Positions 48,407 to 58,701 of a stretch of 64,000 nt of DNA are shown here, in pieces. This DNA is from Rhizaria sp. SCN 62-66. Its lineage: Eukaryota; Rhizaria, unplaced. The stretch covers positions 22,319 to 86,318 of the forward strand of contig MEDY01000255.1 of assembly GCA_001724265.1 (NCBI GenBank). The letters run 5' to 3'. The notes under the pieces are model-generated. The model was not told where the DNA came from. It searched no databases and saw only the letters and a list, made by a program, of their open reading frames with translations. A program made the position numbers and the translations under genes. Position 1 is the first letter of the stretch. Each line of letters opens with the position of its first letter.

Positions 48407-50519
48407 GACGACGACGAGGAGGAGGATGAAGCTGAGCCTGCGGTGTTCACTGGCAGCAGCGGCTGCGCGCTGCAGGTGCACGTGCCGGAGACACACCACT
48501 TTGAGTTCCGTGGCATGGAGGAGATGGGTACGTAGTTATATCAATTGCAACGACAAAACACAACGAATACGCGCATATATCGTTATTTACACGAACACAT
48601 TACAAACTAACACTTGAGGACGCTGAAGCACGTACTTGACGATGGAAACAAACCGTGAACACAAAACCTACCAAACCACGCAAACTCTCACATGATTCCG
48701 ACAACATCACTACTTTTCGCGTCTCTGCGCGCATGTGCTTAGACGAGCTCCTCATATGCGACCTGCCCGAGGTCCGCGCGCTCTCGGCGCGGACCCCGGC
48801 GGAGAACCTGCGTCGCGGCGACGCCTGGATCCTCAAGCCCTCGATGACCAATCAGGCCAAGGAAGTCCACCTCATCGCGTCAGAGGAGCGCTTTATCGCC
48901 GCTATGTCGGGCGACGACGCCGCCGACATTCGTGAGTGGGTGCTGCAGCGGTACATCCACCGCCCGTTGCTCATCGACGGCGGCCGCAAGTTCCACATCC
49001 GCGCCCACGTGTACGCGTCGGGCGCGCTCACGGTTTTTCTCGTAGACCGCCCGCTGGCGCTCTTCTCGCTCAAGCGTTTTGACGCCAGCGACGCTGCCAA
49101 TGTGGATGACGAGCGCGTGCATATTACAAACGTGTGCTACCAAAAGGGACGTTTCGTCGCCCCAGAGGGGCAGGAGGTACGCATTTTACACAAGACACCT
49201 TGACAGGATAGATATCACATTAACGATTATCTGTTGTTCTGAACCTCTATCAATGATATTCACTTGTAATATCTCTTCCTTATTTCTTGATTTTGCTAAT
49301 TTTTGTTTTGATTGACGTGAAATACCTGTTGTTTTTGCAATTGTCGACGCAGGGCGCGACCTTTTGCGAGAGCCAGGCCGTGATGTTGCTGCACGAGGCG
49401 TTTGCCGTGTGGGCCCAGGAGCACCTCACCGCCGCCAGCACAGACCGCGACAGCAGTGCGAAGGCTGATCCCGAGTCCGCAGCGACTGAGTCTCCGCTGC
49501 CTCCGTACCTCGCCGGCTCTGCCGCGGCGTTCAAGTACCTCCGGAAGCGCACAGCCAAGGCCGCCGCCGGTGCGGTGAACAAGACCGGTGACGACTGTGC
49601 TGACGCGAACTGCCCTGAGACCGAGAGCAAGAGCGAGACTGCGCCTGCGACCGCTGAGAGCGAGTGTAAGGGCAAGACCACGAAGGGTGTCGACGGCATC
49701 GAGGCTGTGAGCACTGAAGCCCGCTCGATCGGCCTCTCGGCGCTGGCGCACGTGCGCAAGCAAATGATTAGCATTTTATCAGAGCTGTACGCCGCCGGTG
49801 CCGAGGCCCACGACGTGCGCAACTGCTGCCCCGCCACCGCACACAATCACCTCTGCAGCGGGAAGAACGCCCAACTGCAGCAGAACAGCGATGACATCAA
49901 CGACGACGATAGCGAAGACAAGGACGACTACGACGACGTGGTTTACGGTACGGAAGGCAAGCCGCCCGCTTGCGTGAACAAGTCCCGGCGCGGCATGAGC
50001 ATGATGGCGGGCTACGTGCCGCTGGCCAAATGTGGCGAGCTCTACGGACTCGACTTCATGGTTGACGAACGGCTCAAGGTCTGGCTACTCGAGGTCAACG
50101 CGGGGCCCGACTTCGGCCAAACGGGGCAGCGGCTCAAGGAGCTGGTGTGCCGGCCGCTGGTGCAGGGCGCGGTGCAGCTCGCGCTCGGCACGGTGCTCGC
50201 CACGGAGCCCCGCAACAGCAGCAACTGCAATGTCGTCATCGATCACGCTAGCGCGAGTGCTGAGAACAGTGGCAAGGGCGTCGGTGTGGCGGCTGCGGCG
50301 CGGCCCAGCTACGGCAGGGACGACAGCACGCCGATCGAGCTCATCCGCGAAGTGACCGTGGGCAACAGCAGCAGCAACGGTGTTGCCGGAGCTGCCGACA
50401 AGGGCATGAAAGATGCGGAGGCTGTTGTTTTGCGTGACGATTACGCAGAGGAGGCCATGCAGATCTGGGGACTACCCGCAGTACCTCATTTTACGCCGGT
50501 GCTTCACATCGTGCTGTGA
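47660..50519 (+). CDS. Tubulin-tyrosine-ligase (TTL) domain protein, Pby1-like
   Basis: Exons 47660-48527, 48743-49176 and 49353-50519; 822 aa; stop TGA. Introns (215 and 176 nt) start GTACGT and GTACGC. The ATP-grasp TTL core is visible: WILKPSMTNQ (about 316), LQRYIHRPLLIDGGRKFHIR (about 357), and GLDFMVDERLKVWLLEVNAGPD followed by FGQTG (about 665). The FGQTG ending is closer to fungal Pby1 and relatives than to tubulin-polyglutamylating TTLLs. A long acidic Asp/Glu/Ser tract (about 155-265) and another insert (about 450-640) interrupt it. The glycine-rich nucleotide loop expected after KPS is replaced by NQAKEVHLI, so catalysis is uncertain. Substrate unknown. Confidence 0.8.
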
Positions 50520-51057
50520 GCACGCGTTTCCAAGTTAAAATGGGGATACACCGGTCAAGTTAATCAGCTTTGCGTTATCAGTGACAGAGGGCCGGCGGAC
50601 CACGCTTCGTTGATTTTCTTAGAAGTGGGGTTATGACGCCTTGATTTGTTATTTTATGAAAATGCGATTAGGTTTAGCAGTACTACATGCGATACATTCT
50701 TAAAATTAAGTTCATAACTCTTGTGCATGGGAATCGACGAAGATATACCCGGGTGTGTGCGTGACTCTAGTGCTAATTCGAGTCCAGTGTGACCAAACGC
50801 AGAGTCCACCTCGCACTTGGTGTTCGACTTCACAACGACATAATTCACACATGCGTCGTGAGCTTGATATGAACCTTTGTGTGTGATATTTAAAGTGTTA
50901 CTGTATATTTGGACTTTTAATTATATGTTTTCAGAGAGCGATATGTATGCCGAGCTCAGTAGTTTTAGCTTCGACTCATCAAATCCATCCAACGGCTCTT
51001 CACTTTTCTTTGTCACAGACCGGTGTGGCTTTCCGCCTCCGTTCCTGCGTTCACTCC
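50520..51057. other. Intergenic region and RNase H1 leader
   Basis: AT-rich spacer between plus-strand genes. From 50947 an in-frame ATG continues into the RNase H1 start at 51058; see the RNase H1 entry. Confidence 0.4.
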
Positions 51058-52502
51058 ATGAGCAAGAAGGTGTACGCGGTTGTTAGCGGCCGCAACCCGG
51101 GTGTCTACTCCACCTGGGCTGAAGCACAAGCTCAAGTCAGCGGCTACTCTGGCGCCACCTTCAAAAGCCACACGACTGCTGCTTCCGCGCAGTCGTACAT
51201 GGTGTCGCACGGCGTCAGCTTCGCCATGCCTTCCTCGTTTTCCTCCTCGTCGTCCTCCAGTGGCAGCAGTGGCAGTAGCTACGGTTCCATCTACGGCCGT
51301 AGCGGCAGCAGCACAAACACCGGCAGCTCATGCGGCTCCAGCTACAGTTCCTCTAGCTCGAGCTCTAACTCTCGTTCTAGCTCTAGCTCGAACCTGTACG
51401 ACGACCTCCCAGGCGTCACCTCGCCCCAGAAGCTGACCCCGCTGACCGCGAGCACTTACGCCAATACCAGCCGCACCGGCTCCACGACCGACCCCTCGGC
51501 CACGGTCCGCCTCCTGCCCCCTGCGCAAAAGTCCCCCGCCTCGGCCCACAGTAGTTCCCTCGCCTCGTCTAAGGCCGGCGCAGGCGTGGGCCCCGCCACG
51601 GTGCACCGCGTTGGCTACGCCGTTGCCGCCCGCGGCGTGAAGCGCGCTGCTAGCCCGCCTCGCTCGACCTCGGGCGTCAGCACCACCGGCGGCGGCGGCG
51701 GCGGGCGCGCGCCCAACGCCGCGGCCGTGTCGGCTGACAGCCGGGAGATCGTGAGTCAGGGCCGCGCGAAGGGCAACGTCATCATCCACACCGACGGGTC
51801 GTGCTACAAGAACCCCGGGTTCTGCGGCGCGGGCATCAGCATCGAGGCTCCCAGCCATAATAAGGGGGGGGCCGCCAGCTCCGGCAAGGGAATTACGAAG
51901 ATGGACGTGGCGCTCGCCTTTGGCAAGGGCACCAACAACTACGTTGAGTTGCGCGCGGTTGGTGAGGCGCTCAAATACGCGTCAAAGCTGGACGCGGCCA
52001 ACGATGTATCGCTTAAGGGCCGCCAGGTGCGTTCGTGTCCTATTGCACTTAAGATGTTCAATCACTAAAATCGACTAAACACACATATATCATATATTCA
52101 TATCATTTATCGGTTTATGTCACTTAAACTTTATCTTATTATGAGGACTCACGATTACTTTATATTCATTCACTTGCCGTTCTGTACCTGCGTTTTCTTT
52201 CTTAGGTCGACATTCTGACCGACTCTAACTGGACGATCAACGTGCTGACGGGCCACTACCAGGCGCGCGCTGAGAGCATCACCGACTCGGTCCGCGAGGT
52301 TAAATCCGCGATCCAGTCTTTCGAGGCGCAGCACGGCGCGACGGTGAAGCTGCACTGGGTCAAAGGCCACGCGGGGGCTGAGGGCAACGAGGCCGCCGAC
52401 CGGCTCGCCAGGGCCGGGACAGAGTACAGCGAGAAGGTGGGCGCCGACGACCGCTGGGCCACGGCCAAGGAGGTCAGCGCGGTCGTCAAGAAGGACGAGT
52501 AA
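51058..52502 (+). CDS. RNASEH1: Ribonuclease H1
   Basis: Exons 51058-52026 and 52206-52502, phase 0; intron 179 nt starts GTGCGT; 421 aa from this ATG; stop TAA. Residues 4-49 (KKVYAVVSGRNPGVYSTWAEAQAQVSGY...) are the hybrid-binding domain. A Ser/Gly-rich linker follows. The catalytic domain has Asp246 (HTDGSCYKNPG), Glu297 (NNYVELRAVGEAL), Asp329 (LTDSNWTI) and Asp388 (GNEAADRLA), with His378 in KGHAG, so the active site is complete. It cleaves RNA in RNA:DNA hybrids (R-loops, replication primers). An in-frame ATG at 50947 would add 37 residues with no acidic residue and an Arg-containing end (FRLRS), a possible mitochondrial presequence. Confidence 0.93.
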
Positions 52503-52619
52503 AGCCTCCGTACTGTACGCTAGTGCAATCCCGACTGGATATGAGAAATCTCGAAGTTTTAGCGGTCAACTTTTATGTCGTGGATCATTGTTTATAAGCA
52601 CTGTTATTGTTAGATAGTA

Positions 52620-52625
52620 AATAAA
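52620..52625 (+). terminator. Candidate polyadenylation signal of RNase H1
   Basis: AATAAA about 118 nt after the stop codon. Confidence 0.35.
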
Positions 52626-52913
52626 AATATTTCGTATGTATTTTGTAAAAAGACTATTGGTAGATATCGTATATGCACCCTTTGCAAATTGGGGGCATGC
52701 GATGCGTTGTTGTCTGCAAGTCAACCTGTTACCGGTTATGACAGTATGTCTGTGTCTTTGAGTTAGATTGATGGGAAGCACAAAGCATAGTGAAGTCTAA
52801 TTCTTCACTATCGATTGCAAGACCAACATATTTCAACTCTCACAAACATCCTCACAAACTTGTCACAGTAAGTACATCGACAAAAAGCACCTGTCACTGT
52901 GTCGCATGCTAGT

Positions 52914-52914
<1 letters not shown>

Positions 52915-52953
<39 letters not shown>
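52915..52953. repeat. Poly-T homopolymer, about 39 bases
   Basis: Uninterrupted T run on the plus strand (poly-A on the minus strand), between convergent genes. Length may be imprecise in assemblies. Confidence 0.8.
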
Positions 52954-53078
52954 CACATTGTTTTCATATTGTAACAGATAGGCAGTCAAACAGCTTGTTG
53001 ATGAACAATTAAAGCACTTGCGATTGTAAAAGCTGTCGCTTTCTTTTGTCGTTTTCTTTTGTTTTGTTTTTCGCTTCT

Positions 53079-54546
53079 TTACCGGCAGGAAGTGCCGAAC
53101 TGCCCAAAGAACTCCTCGCTGACGGGGTTGCTGTTGACCACGCGGTTCACGTACTCCTGCCGAAGCGTCTGCTCCTGTGCCTGGCTCTGGTGCGTCCGCG
53201 CGAGCGCGGCGGCGTTGGCAGCGCGGTTGGCCTGCTGCTCGCGGTGCAGCGCGAGGAGCGCGCGGCGGTCGGCCTCGCTCTTGCTGGCCCAGGCCGCGTC
53301 CTCGGCGAGCTCGGCCTCGCGGCGCGCGCGGTTTAGCTCGATCTGGCGCTGTTGCTCGTCCAGAACGGCCTAATACGAGATTGCGAAAATCATTAGCAAA
53401 GTAGCAAAGAGTGACGCGAAGTGAGCAATCGAAAAGGAAGGATACTGGAAAGAAAGCTATAGTATTTCAAACGATAAACTATTATCCTCAATCGAGCGTC
53501 TATAACATGGTTTTCGTTCCGTACCTGGCGCTGGGTCTGGTTGAAGCCCTTAAACTCAGCGGGCAGTGGGCGGCCCGAGTGGTCGCGGCGCTGCTGTCCC
53601 AGCTCGTTGAGCAGCGCCGACGCGTGCTGCGCCTCAATCTCGGCCGCGCTCGCGCGCTGCTCCTGCTGCTTGAGGAACTCCCGGCGCAGACGGGCCTCCT
53701 CGGCCTGCGAGAGGTGCGCGTCTGCGAGGGCCTTGCGCTCAGCCTTGTCGGCGTCCTCTTTGGCGCGGTGGACGCGCTCGAGCGCCGCCTGCGCGCTCAG
53801 CTGCGCGTGCTCGAAGCGCGCGGCCTCGGCGCGCTCGCGCTCCTCGCGGGCCTCCTGCACGGCAAGCTGCGCCGCTAGCCACTGCTGCTGCTGCTGCTTC
53901 TGCTCCGCGACGCGCGACGCGTACTGCGGGTCCACGCCAGGGAAGTTCAGGAACTGGGAGTCATCGGCGATGGGCAGCTTGCGCTGGGCCTCCTCTTGTT
54001 CGCGCAGACGGCGGGACTGCTCGGATTGGGCGTTGTGGAACGCCTGTTGTGAGAAGCGAAGCAAGACAAAACAAGAGAAGAGGAGACGAGTGAGCGAATT
54101 GGATATTGTCATGGAGAAGCTTGAAATAAGTACGAAACAAGCTGAAACCATCATAACTAAAGAAATATATGCGTTCAAGTATGCCAGCAATATGCTGCAC
54201 CGAAACGTTGTCGTTAGGTCGTTCATGCATTTGGCAACGACTCAGTGCAACGGACCTGGTCCTCGAGGTCGCGCAGGCGCTGTTGGCGAACGCGCTCGGC
54301 CTCGAGCTTCTTCAGCATGTCCGCGTGCTGCACCATCTGGCCGTTAAAGTAGGCGTCGCGCTCCAGCTCGGCCTGCTCGCGGCGCTGCTTCTCGGCGACC
54401 TGCGAGGCGAGAGCAGAAGCGTCGACGCCCATGGTGCGGGCCTTGGGGTCGAGGATGCGCTGGGTGCGCTCTGCCATGCGCGCGCGGCGCGTCTCGATCA
54501 GAGACTGCTCGCGCGCGAGGGGGTCAATGTCCGCGCGGGCCTGCAT
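53079..54546 (-). CDS. RIB43A-type flagellar microtubule protein
   Basis: Exons 54546-54256, 54043-53525 and 53369-53079, all phase 0; 366 aa, close to the usual ~380; stop TAA. Introns (212 and 155 nt) start GTCCGT and GTACGG. The N-terminus (MQARADIDPLAREQSLIETR...MGVDASALASQVAEKQ) matches the RIB43A start, which has a GVD-ALxxQVxEK motif. The body is Glu/Arg/Gln/Ala-rich coiled coil. The C-terminus YVNRVVNSNPVSEEFFGQFGTS-CR matches the family's conserved end (YLNKEVYTNLPTAQYFTQF-). RIB43A proteins lie inside axonemal doublet microtubules as inner proteins of the protofilament ribbon, so the organism builds motile flagella or cilia. Confidence 0.9.
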
Positions 54547-55493
54547 CGGGGTAAGGTGGCGCTGTGGCGACGGGGCGAGGTGAGGCGGCACAGGATAGAA
54601 AAGAGATGGGAGGTGAGGATGTTAGCAGTGTGTTGGACAGCTAATGTTGACAGGGCGTACAGAGCTAACCTGAACGTATTTTAAAATGCTGCTAAGATTA
54701 ATGGGCATTAAATAAGCGCATATAACGTGAACCCGACGAATAAATTCATCTGGCGGCGCTCCTCCCGACAGGTTGGCACAAATCGAAAGAACGGTTGTGA
54801 CTGTGGTTGGTGGGTCGACTTCAAACAGCCACAGAAGAGGCAAAGTGTCGGAAAAGCATAGTGTAAAAAGAAAAATCGATTATTTACGCAGTCTTTGCAT
54901 CTAGACTATCTCCACAACACCGTTCTGTGGTGTCCCTGCTTTGCTAGAAGACGAAGAAAATCCGACACAAACGGTTTCTTCCTCGCTGTTCGCTGATGTT
55001 CTTGCCAACTGCTCCTCGATCCCCCGAGCCGAGATCACCTCGTGACCCGAGTTTCACGTAGATTATTTCTGTCTATTAATCGTCAACACAAATGAAATTG
55101 CGACAACCGGAATGACTATTGAGGATTTGCTACGCTTGCTTGATTATACACCTGGCGGTATTGATTAAGGTATCCAGCCCGCGTGCCTAAGATCATGGGT
55201 TTTTGCACGTCTCGAGTCGGTGCGATTATGCGGAAAACCTAACACAAATCAGTGCAATAGACAGGCACCTTTACAATGCACACGATCTCATAGTCATAGT
55301 GATTGCATATCATATATATCTGAATAACCCACTTACAGAACTGTGTTATTGTCCCGTATTCGCTAGGTTCTTGTCTCTTACTTATAGCCGTTACAGTGAG
55401 TTGCAGAATCTTACAAACACATCCACAGCTGTCACTTCAACAGGTTAAGAAGAGCTAACCACGCCACCGCGGTGCTTGGCCGTGTACGCACGC
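54547..55493. promoter_or_regulatory. Divergent intergenic region (RIB43A / ankyrin gene)
   Basis: About 0.95 kb, AT-rich, between divergent genes. No additional coding signal seen. Confidence 0.4.
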
Positions 55494-58061
55494 ATGGCTT
55501 TTGCAGGCACTCCATTCAAATCAAAACCACCGCCCCAGCACAGCTACCCGGTCACGATCACTGCGAACTCACTCATTGCTGCAACAACAACAACACTGGT
55601 CCCAGCAGCAACGACTGCGCTCACACCAGCCCGCGTGTCCAGAGCTACTACGACCCCTAGGCCATCTGAACGCAAGTTAGTAGCAGCGACGACGCCTCGC
55701 TATGCAGCTTTAACTCAGGCAGCTATGGCACGTGCAGTTGCTGTGACACAACAACACCAGTCGAACAACAGCAACAACGACAACAACAATAACAACAACA
55801 ATATCCTTAACACAAACAGTATCAACGGCGACTGTTACTCAAGCACGGGACTTGGGAGTATTAACTGTGAAAAGGAACAGCGCATGCGGCTGAGCTGTCT
55901 GCCTAAGCCGTATTTACTTCCGTCGCATTTGGATGCGTCGTCGTCATCACCTTTGCTTGCGGCCTTACTGCTGGCCGTACTAAATGATGATTCAGAACAC
56001 TTGCATTCGCTCATCCTAGCGGGTGCCGACCCGTCGCACCCAATTCCTGCACAGTTCCACCGCTACACGCACCACTTAAAGCTCGCAAAACACTTAGACG
56101 TTATCGAAGGCGGCACTCCCTTACACTTCGCGTGTGCGTTAGTCAAGCCGTGCGCCGTAAGGGTGCTGCTGGCAGCGGGGGCCAGCGTCAGTACTTTGGA
56201 CGCAGCAGGTGCCACAGCGATGCAAAGGCTGCCTTGGGCCCTGGCTGCGGCGTCGCATGCAGCGGTGCTTAGAAGCAAGAGCCACCCGATTGATGTCAAC
56301 ATCAGCACTATTGCGGGTGTAGTCACTGCAGCTGTCACGACAGCAGCTAACACCGTGGGAAACAGCAGTTTGAGCGGCAGCGCACAGCAGCAGGAGCTCT
56401 CGTCCGCTGCAGTGTCACTGACTGAGACGCTCACTGACAACAACGACACTATTGCGAATGTGAGTGGCACCACGGGCAACAACGTGTCAAATGCGAGCGC
56501 GTTTCAGTGCATTGTTGAAATGCTGGTCTCAGCAGGAGCAAAAACAGACTGTAGTGCGGTCACAGCAACAACAACAGCAACAACAACAACAACAACAACA
56601 GCGACAACTACCGTATCGGCTGACATAGGCAGCTTGAATATGTTAAGCGCCAGTGCTCGTGACGATATGTACTTAATTGAGTCTAACGATACGTTTACTT
56701 GTACTGAATTAGGTGCATATCGCATCCCACGTTCAGGTACACCTGCGGCAAAGTACCTCCGCAACAGCAGGAGTGTAAGCACACCAACTCACAATGTAAG
56801 CTCCCATTCTACGACGATGCCAAAGGGCTCTGCTTGGGCAAACGCCCCAGGTACAGGCCGGAACAACTACAACAGCAAAGGTGGTATGAGCAGTATCAGC
56901 AACACGAACAACAGCTTTAGCTGTGATTATGACGACTATTACAACACGGATAGCACTCTTGATGGGGATGTGTTGGCCCTGAAGCCGACTGCGGTCGCAA
57001 CTGCGAGCGGCGTAGCTCTTCCCTTGCCATCAGTTTCCGCGCACTGGAACAACGTCGCTGCACACACCGTGTCTTCGTTGTTGGGCGACCCTATCATCAT
57101 CGAAGCAGCCTCAGCAACTCCGCCGAACGCGGCTTTACTTCGGTCGCTGCTCGAAGGCGGCGCGGACCCCTGCTCACGGTCACTTGGGCTCTCTCTGGGA
57201 GTGACTGTGAGCGGGGATACAGCGCTGCACGTGGCGGTAAAGCTGCTCTGCCACGACTTGCGGCATTTGTGGCCCGAGACAGTTCCTTTCGGGCCATGGG
57301 AGGTGTTTGGTCCGCTGGAATCAGAGCTGACACAACATGACAAACACTACATTGCTTTGATTACCCAAAAACAAGAGCAACAACAGCAGCAGCTTTACTT
57401 AAATAATCAAGCTAACGGTGTTGTCAGGAGGCGGCTCGACTTTGAGTCTGTTGTTGCTGCCTTAAGCCAAGCCCCGCATGTTTCTAAAGCGAAGACAAGT
57501 GCCAGTGCGCACAGTCGCGTCACGTACCAGCCGTCTGACTTTTACGTCAAGCCGCCTCCGGTGTATGCGACAGTTTTCCACGATGTGTGGGTCAAAGCAG
57601 GGCTACCCTCGCTGTTGTCACTTACATCGAAAAACAACAACACCGATTACAGCAACTACAGCAGCTGCAACAGCCCTTACCTTAACAACACAGCTTCTGG
57701 ACTAAACGCGAGCTGCCTTCGTGGCGCCGCCGCGACAACTGCAGCAGATGCCGTTGTATCACAGCTCTCTTTGCTGCAAACGGCAGCTCGCGTCGACAGC
57801 GCCGTCCTGCGCATCATCAGGTCTCGGTGCGCAATCATATCAGCGCTTGTTCTCGCCGGGGCCGACCCGCTAATGACCAACGAGCGCGGGGAGACCGTGT
57901 ACGACCTGTTGCAGCACGAGCGCGAGCTGATCGTGATTGAGTACTGCGTCGAGCTCAACGCCGCAGGGTACAAGCGCACGGTGAAAGAGGCTGTAGCTGC
58001 GATGGGGGAGGCGAAGCTCGCTGCAGCAGTGCAAAGCATTGTGTTGTCGTACATCCTTTAA
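55494..58061 (+). CDS. Ankyrin-repeat protein with Asn/Gln/Thr-rich inserts
   Basis: Single exon, 855 aa, stop TAA. ATG 55494 (MAFAGTPFKS) is the first in frame. Ankyrin-like units are visible at about 165-260 (LLLAVLNDDSEHLHSLILAGADP; GGTPLHFACALVKPCAVRVLLAAGA), about 545-590 (LLRSLLEGGADP; GDTALHVAVKLL) and about 780-810 (LVLAGADPLMTNERGETVYDLLQ). Poly-Asn, Thr and Gln stretches separate them, partly encoded by CAA/ACA triplet repeats near 56571-56600. Ankyrin repeats mediate protein binding; no catalytic domain or membrane segment is visible. Base composition is less GC-rich than in neighbouring genes. Specific role unknown. Confidence 0.75.
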   Translation: MAFAGTPFKSKPPPQHSYPVTITANSLIAATTTTLVPAATTALTPARVSRATTTPRPSERKLVAATTPRYAALTQAAMARAVAVTQQHQSNNSNNDNNNNNNNILNTNSINGDCYSSTGLGSINCEKEQRMRLSCLPKPYLLPSHLDASSSSPLLAALLLAVLNDDSEHLHSLILAGADPSHPIPAQFHRYTHHLKLAKHLDVIEGGTPLHFACALVKPCAVRVLLAAGASVSTLDAAGATAMQRLPWALAAASHAAVLRSKSHPIDVNISTIAGVVTAAVTTAANTVGNSSLSGSAQQQELSSAAVSLTETLTDNNDTIANVSGTTGNNVSNASAFQCIVEMLVSAGAKTDCSAVTATTTATTTTTTTATTTVSADIGSLNMLSASARDDMYLIESNDTFTCTELGAYRIPRSGTPAAKYLRNSRSVSTPTHNVSSHSTTMPKGSAWANAPGTGRNNYNSKGGMSSISNTNNSFSCDYDDYYNTDSTLDGDVLALKPTAVATASGVALPLPSVSAHWNNVAAHTVSSLLGDPIIIEAASATPPNAALLRSLLEGGADPCSRSLGLSLGVTVSGDTALHVAVKLLCHDLRHLWPETVPFGPWEVFGPLESELTQHDKHYIALITQKQEQQQQQLYLNNQANGVVRRRLDFESVVAALSQAPHVSKAKTSASAHSRVTYQPSDFYVKPPPVYATVFHDVWVKAGLPSLLSLTSKNNNTDYSNYSSCNSPYLNNTASGLNASCLRGAAATTAADAVVSQLSLLQTAARVDSAVLRIIRSRCAIISALVLAGADPLMTNERGETVYDLLQHERELIVIEYCVELNAAGYKRTVKEAVAAMGEAKLAAAVQSIVLSYIL

Positions 58062-58701
58062 CAGAGTAATAACACGTCGATCTATATAGTTAAGGTTTAT
58101 ATTTAGTATCAAATACAACATTTAGTCTTGAAATACACCGTAAGCGCGAGATATGTCATTGAAAGAAAGATGTTAAAGTCCGACTGACTTTTTCGGTCCT
58201 CCCCAAAATGATTTTCGATCGACTCTCGGTTTCGAGCTTTTTCAGCTGCTAGTTCAACACCGAATATCCCTGCATAACAGACAACAATTCGAATTCTATA
58301 ATAATGTGATAACGCCCTGCTGGGCTTAGTCACCCATGGTACTACTTCTAAACTAACAGACGGTCTTCCTGCCACGTAGGTCTTCGAAAAGACACTCGCG
58401 AACGAGAAAAACCCAAAGGAGCTGTTCGTTCCTCATTCCAAGCACCACGGACCATGTACCACTGTCTATATTTCTTTAGTGCTGGCATATTACACATCCA
58501 TTGTGACTGTATCTAAAATACTTCACCTTACCCCACCATGCCTTTGCTACAGCTCTCTAGAACAATCCAAGGGTCCCGTCCCAGAAATCCCCCCGTTCTC
58601 TTCGCTCCTACACAGCCAGTGGGCTTTCCAACCCAGACACAGCCTCACTAAGGCTCTCAATTCAATCTTTACTACTCACACCGACTGTGAAAGCTTTAGT
58701 C
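58062..58701. other. Intergenic region, no gene seen
   Basis: AT-rich 3' flank of the ankyrin gene, then T/C-rich sequence leading to the coiled-coil gene start. No convincing open frame. Confidence 0.45.

Larger units (their letters stand above)
52503..53078. other. Convergent 3' region with long poly-T
   Basis: 3' flanks of RNase H1 (plus) and RIB43A (minus). AATAAA lies at 52620-52625. An uninterrupted run of about 39 T lies at 52915-52953. No gene seen. Confidence 0.5.

Noticed and set aside
55494-58061. Ankyrin gene as a transposon or viral protein
   Set aside because: Ankyrin units and low-complexity tracts are like those of neighbouring cellular genes. There is no integrase, polymerase or capsid motif.
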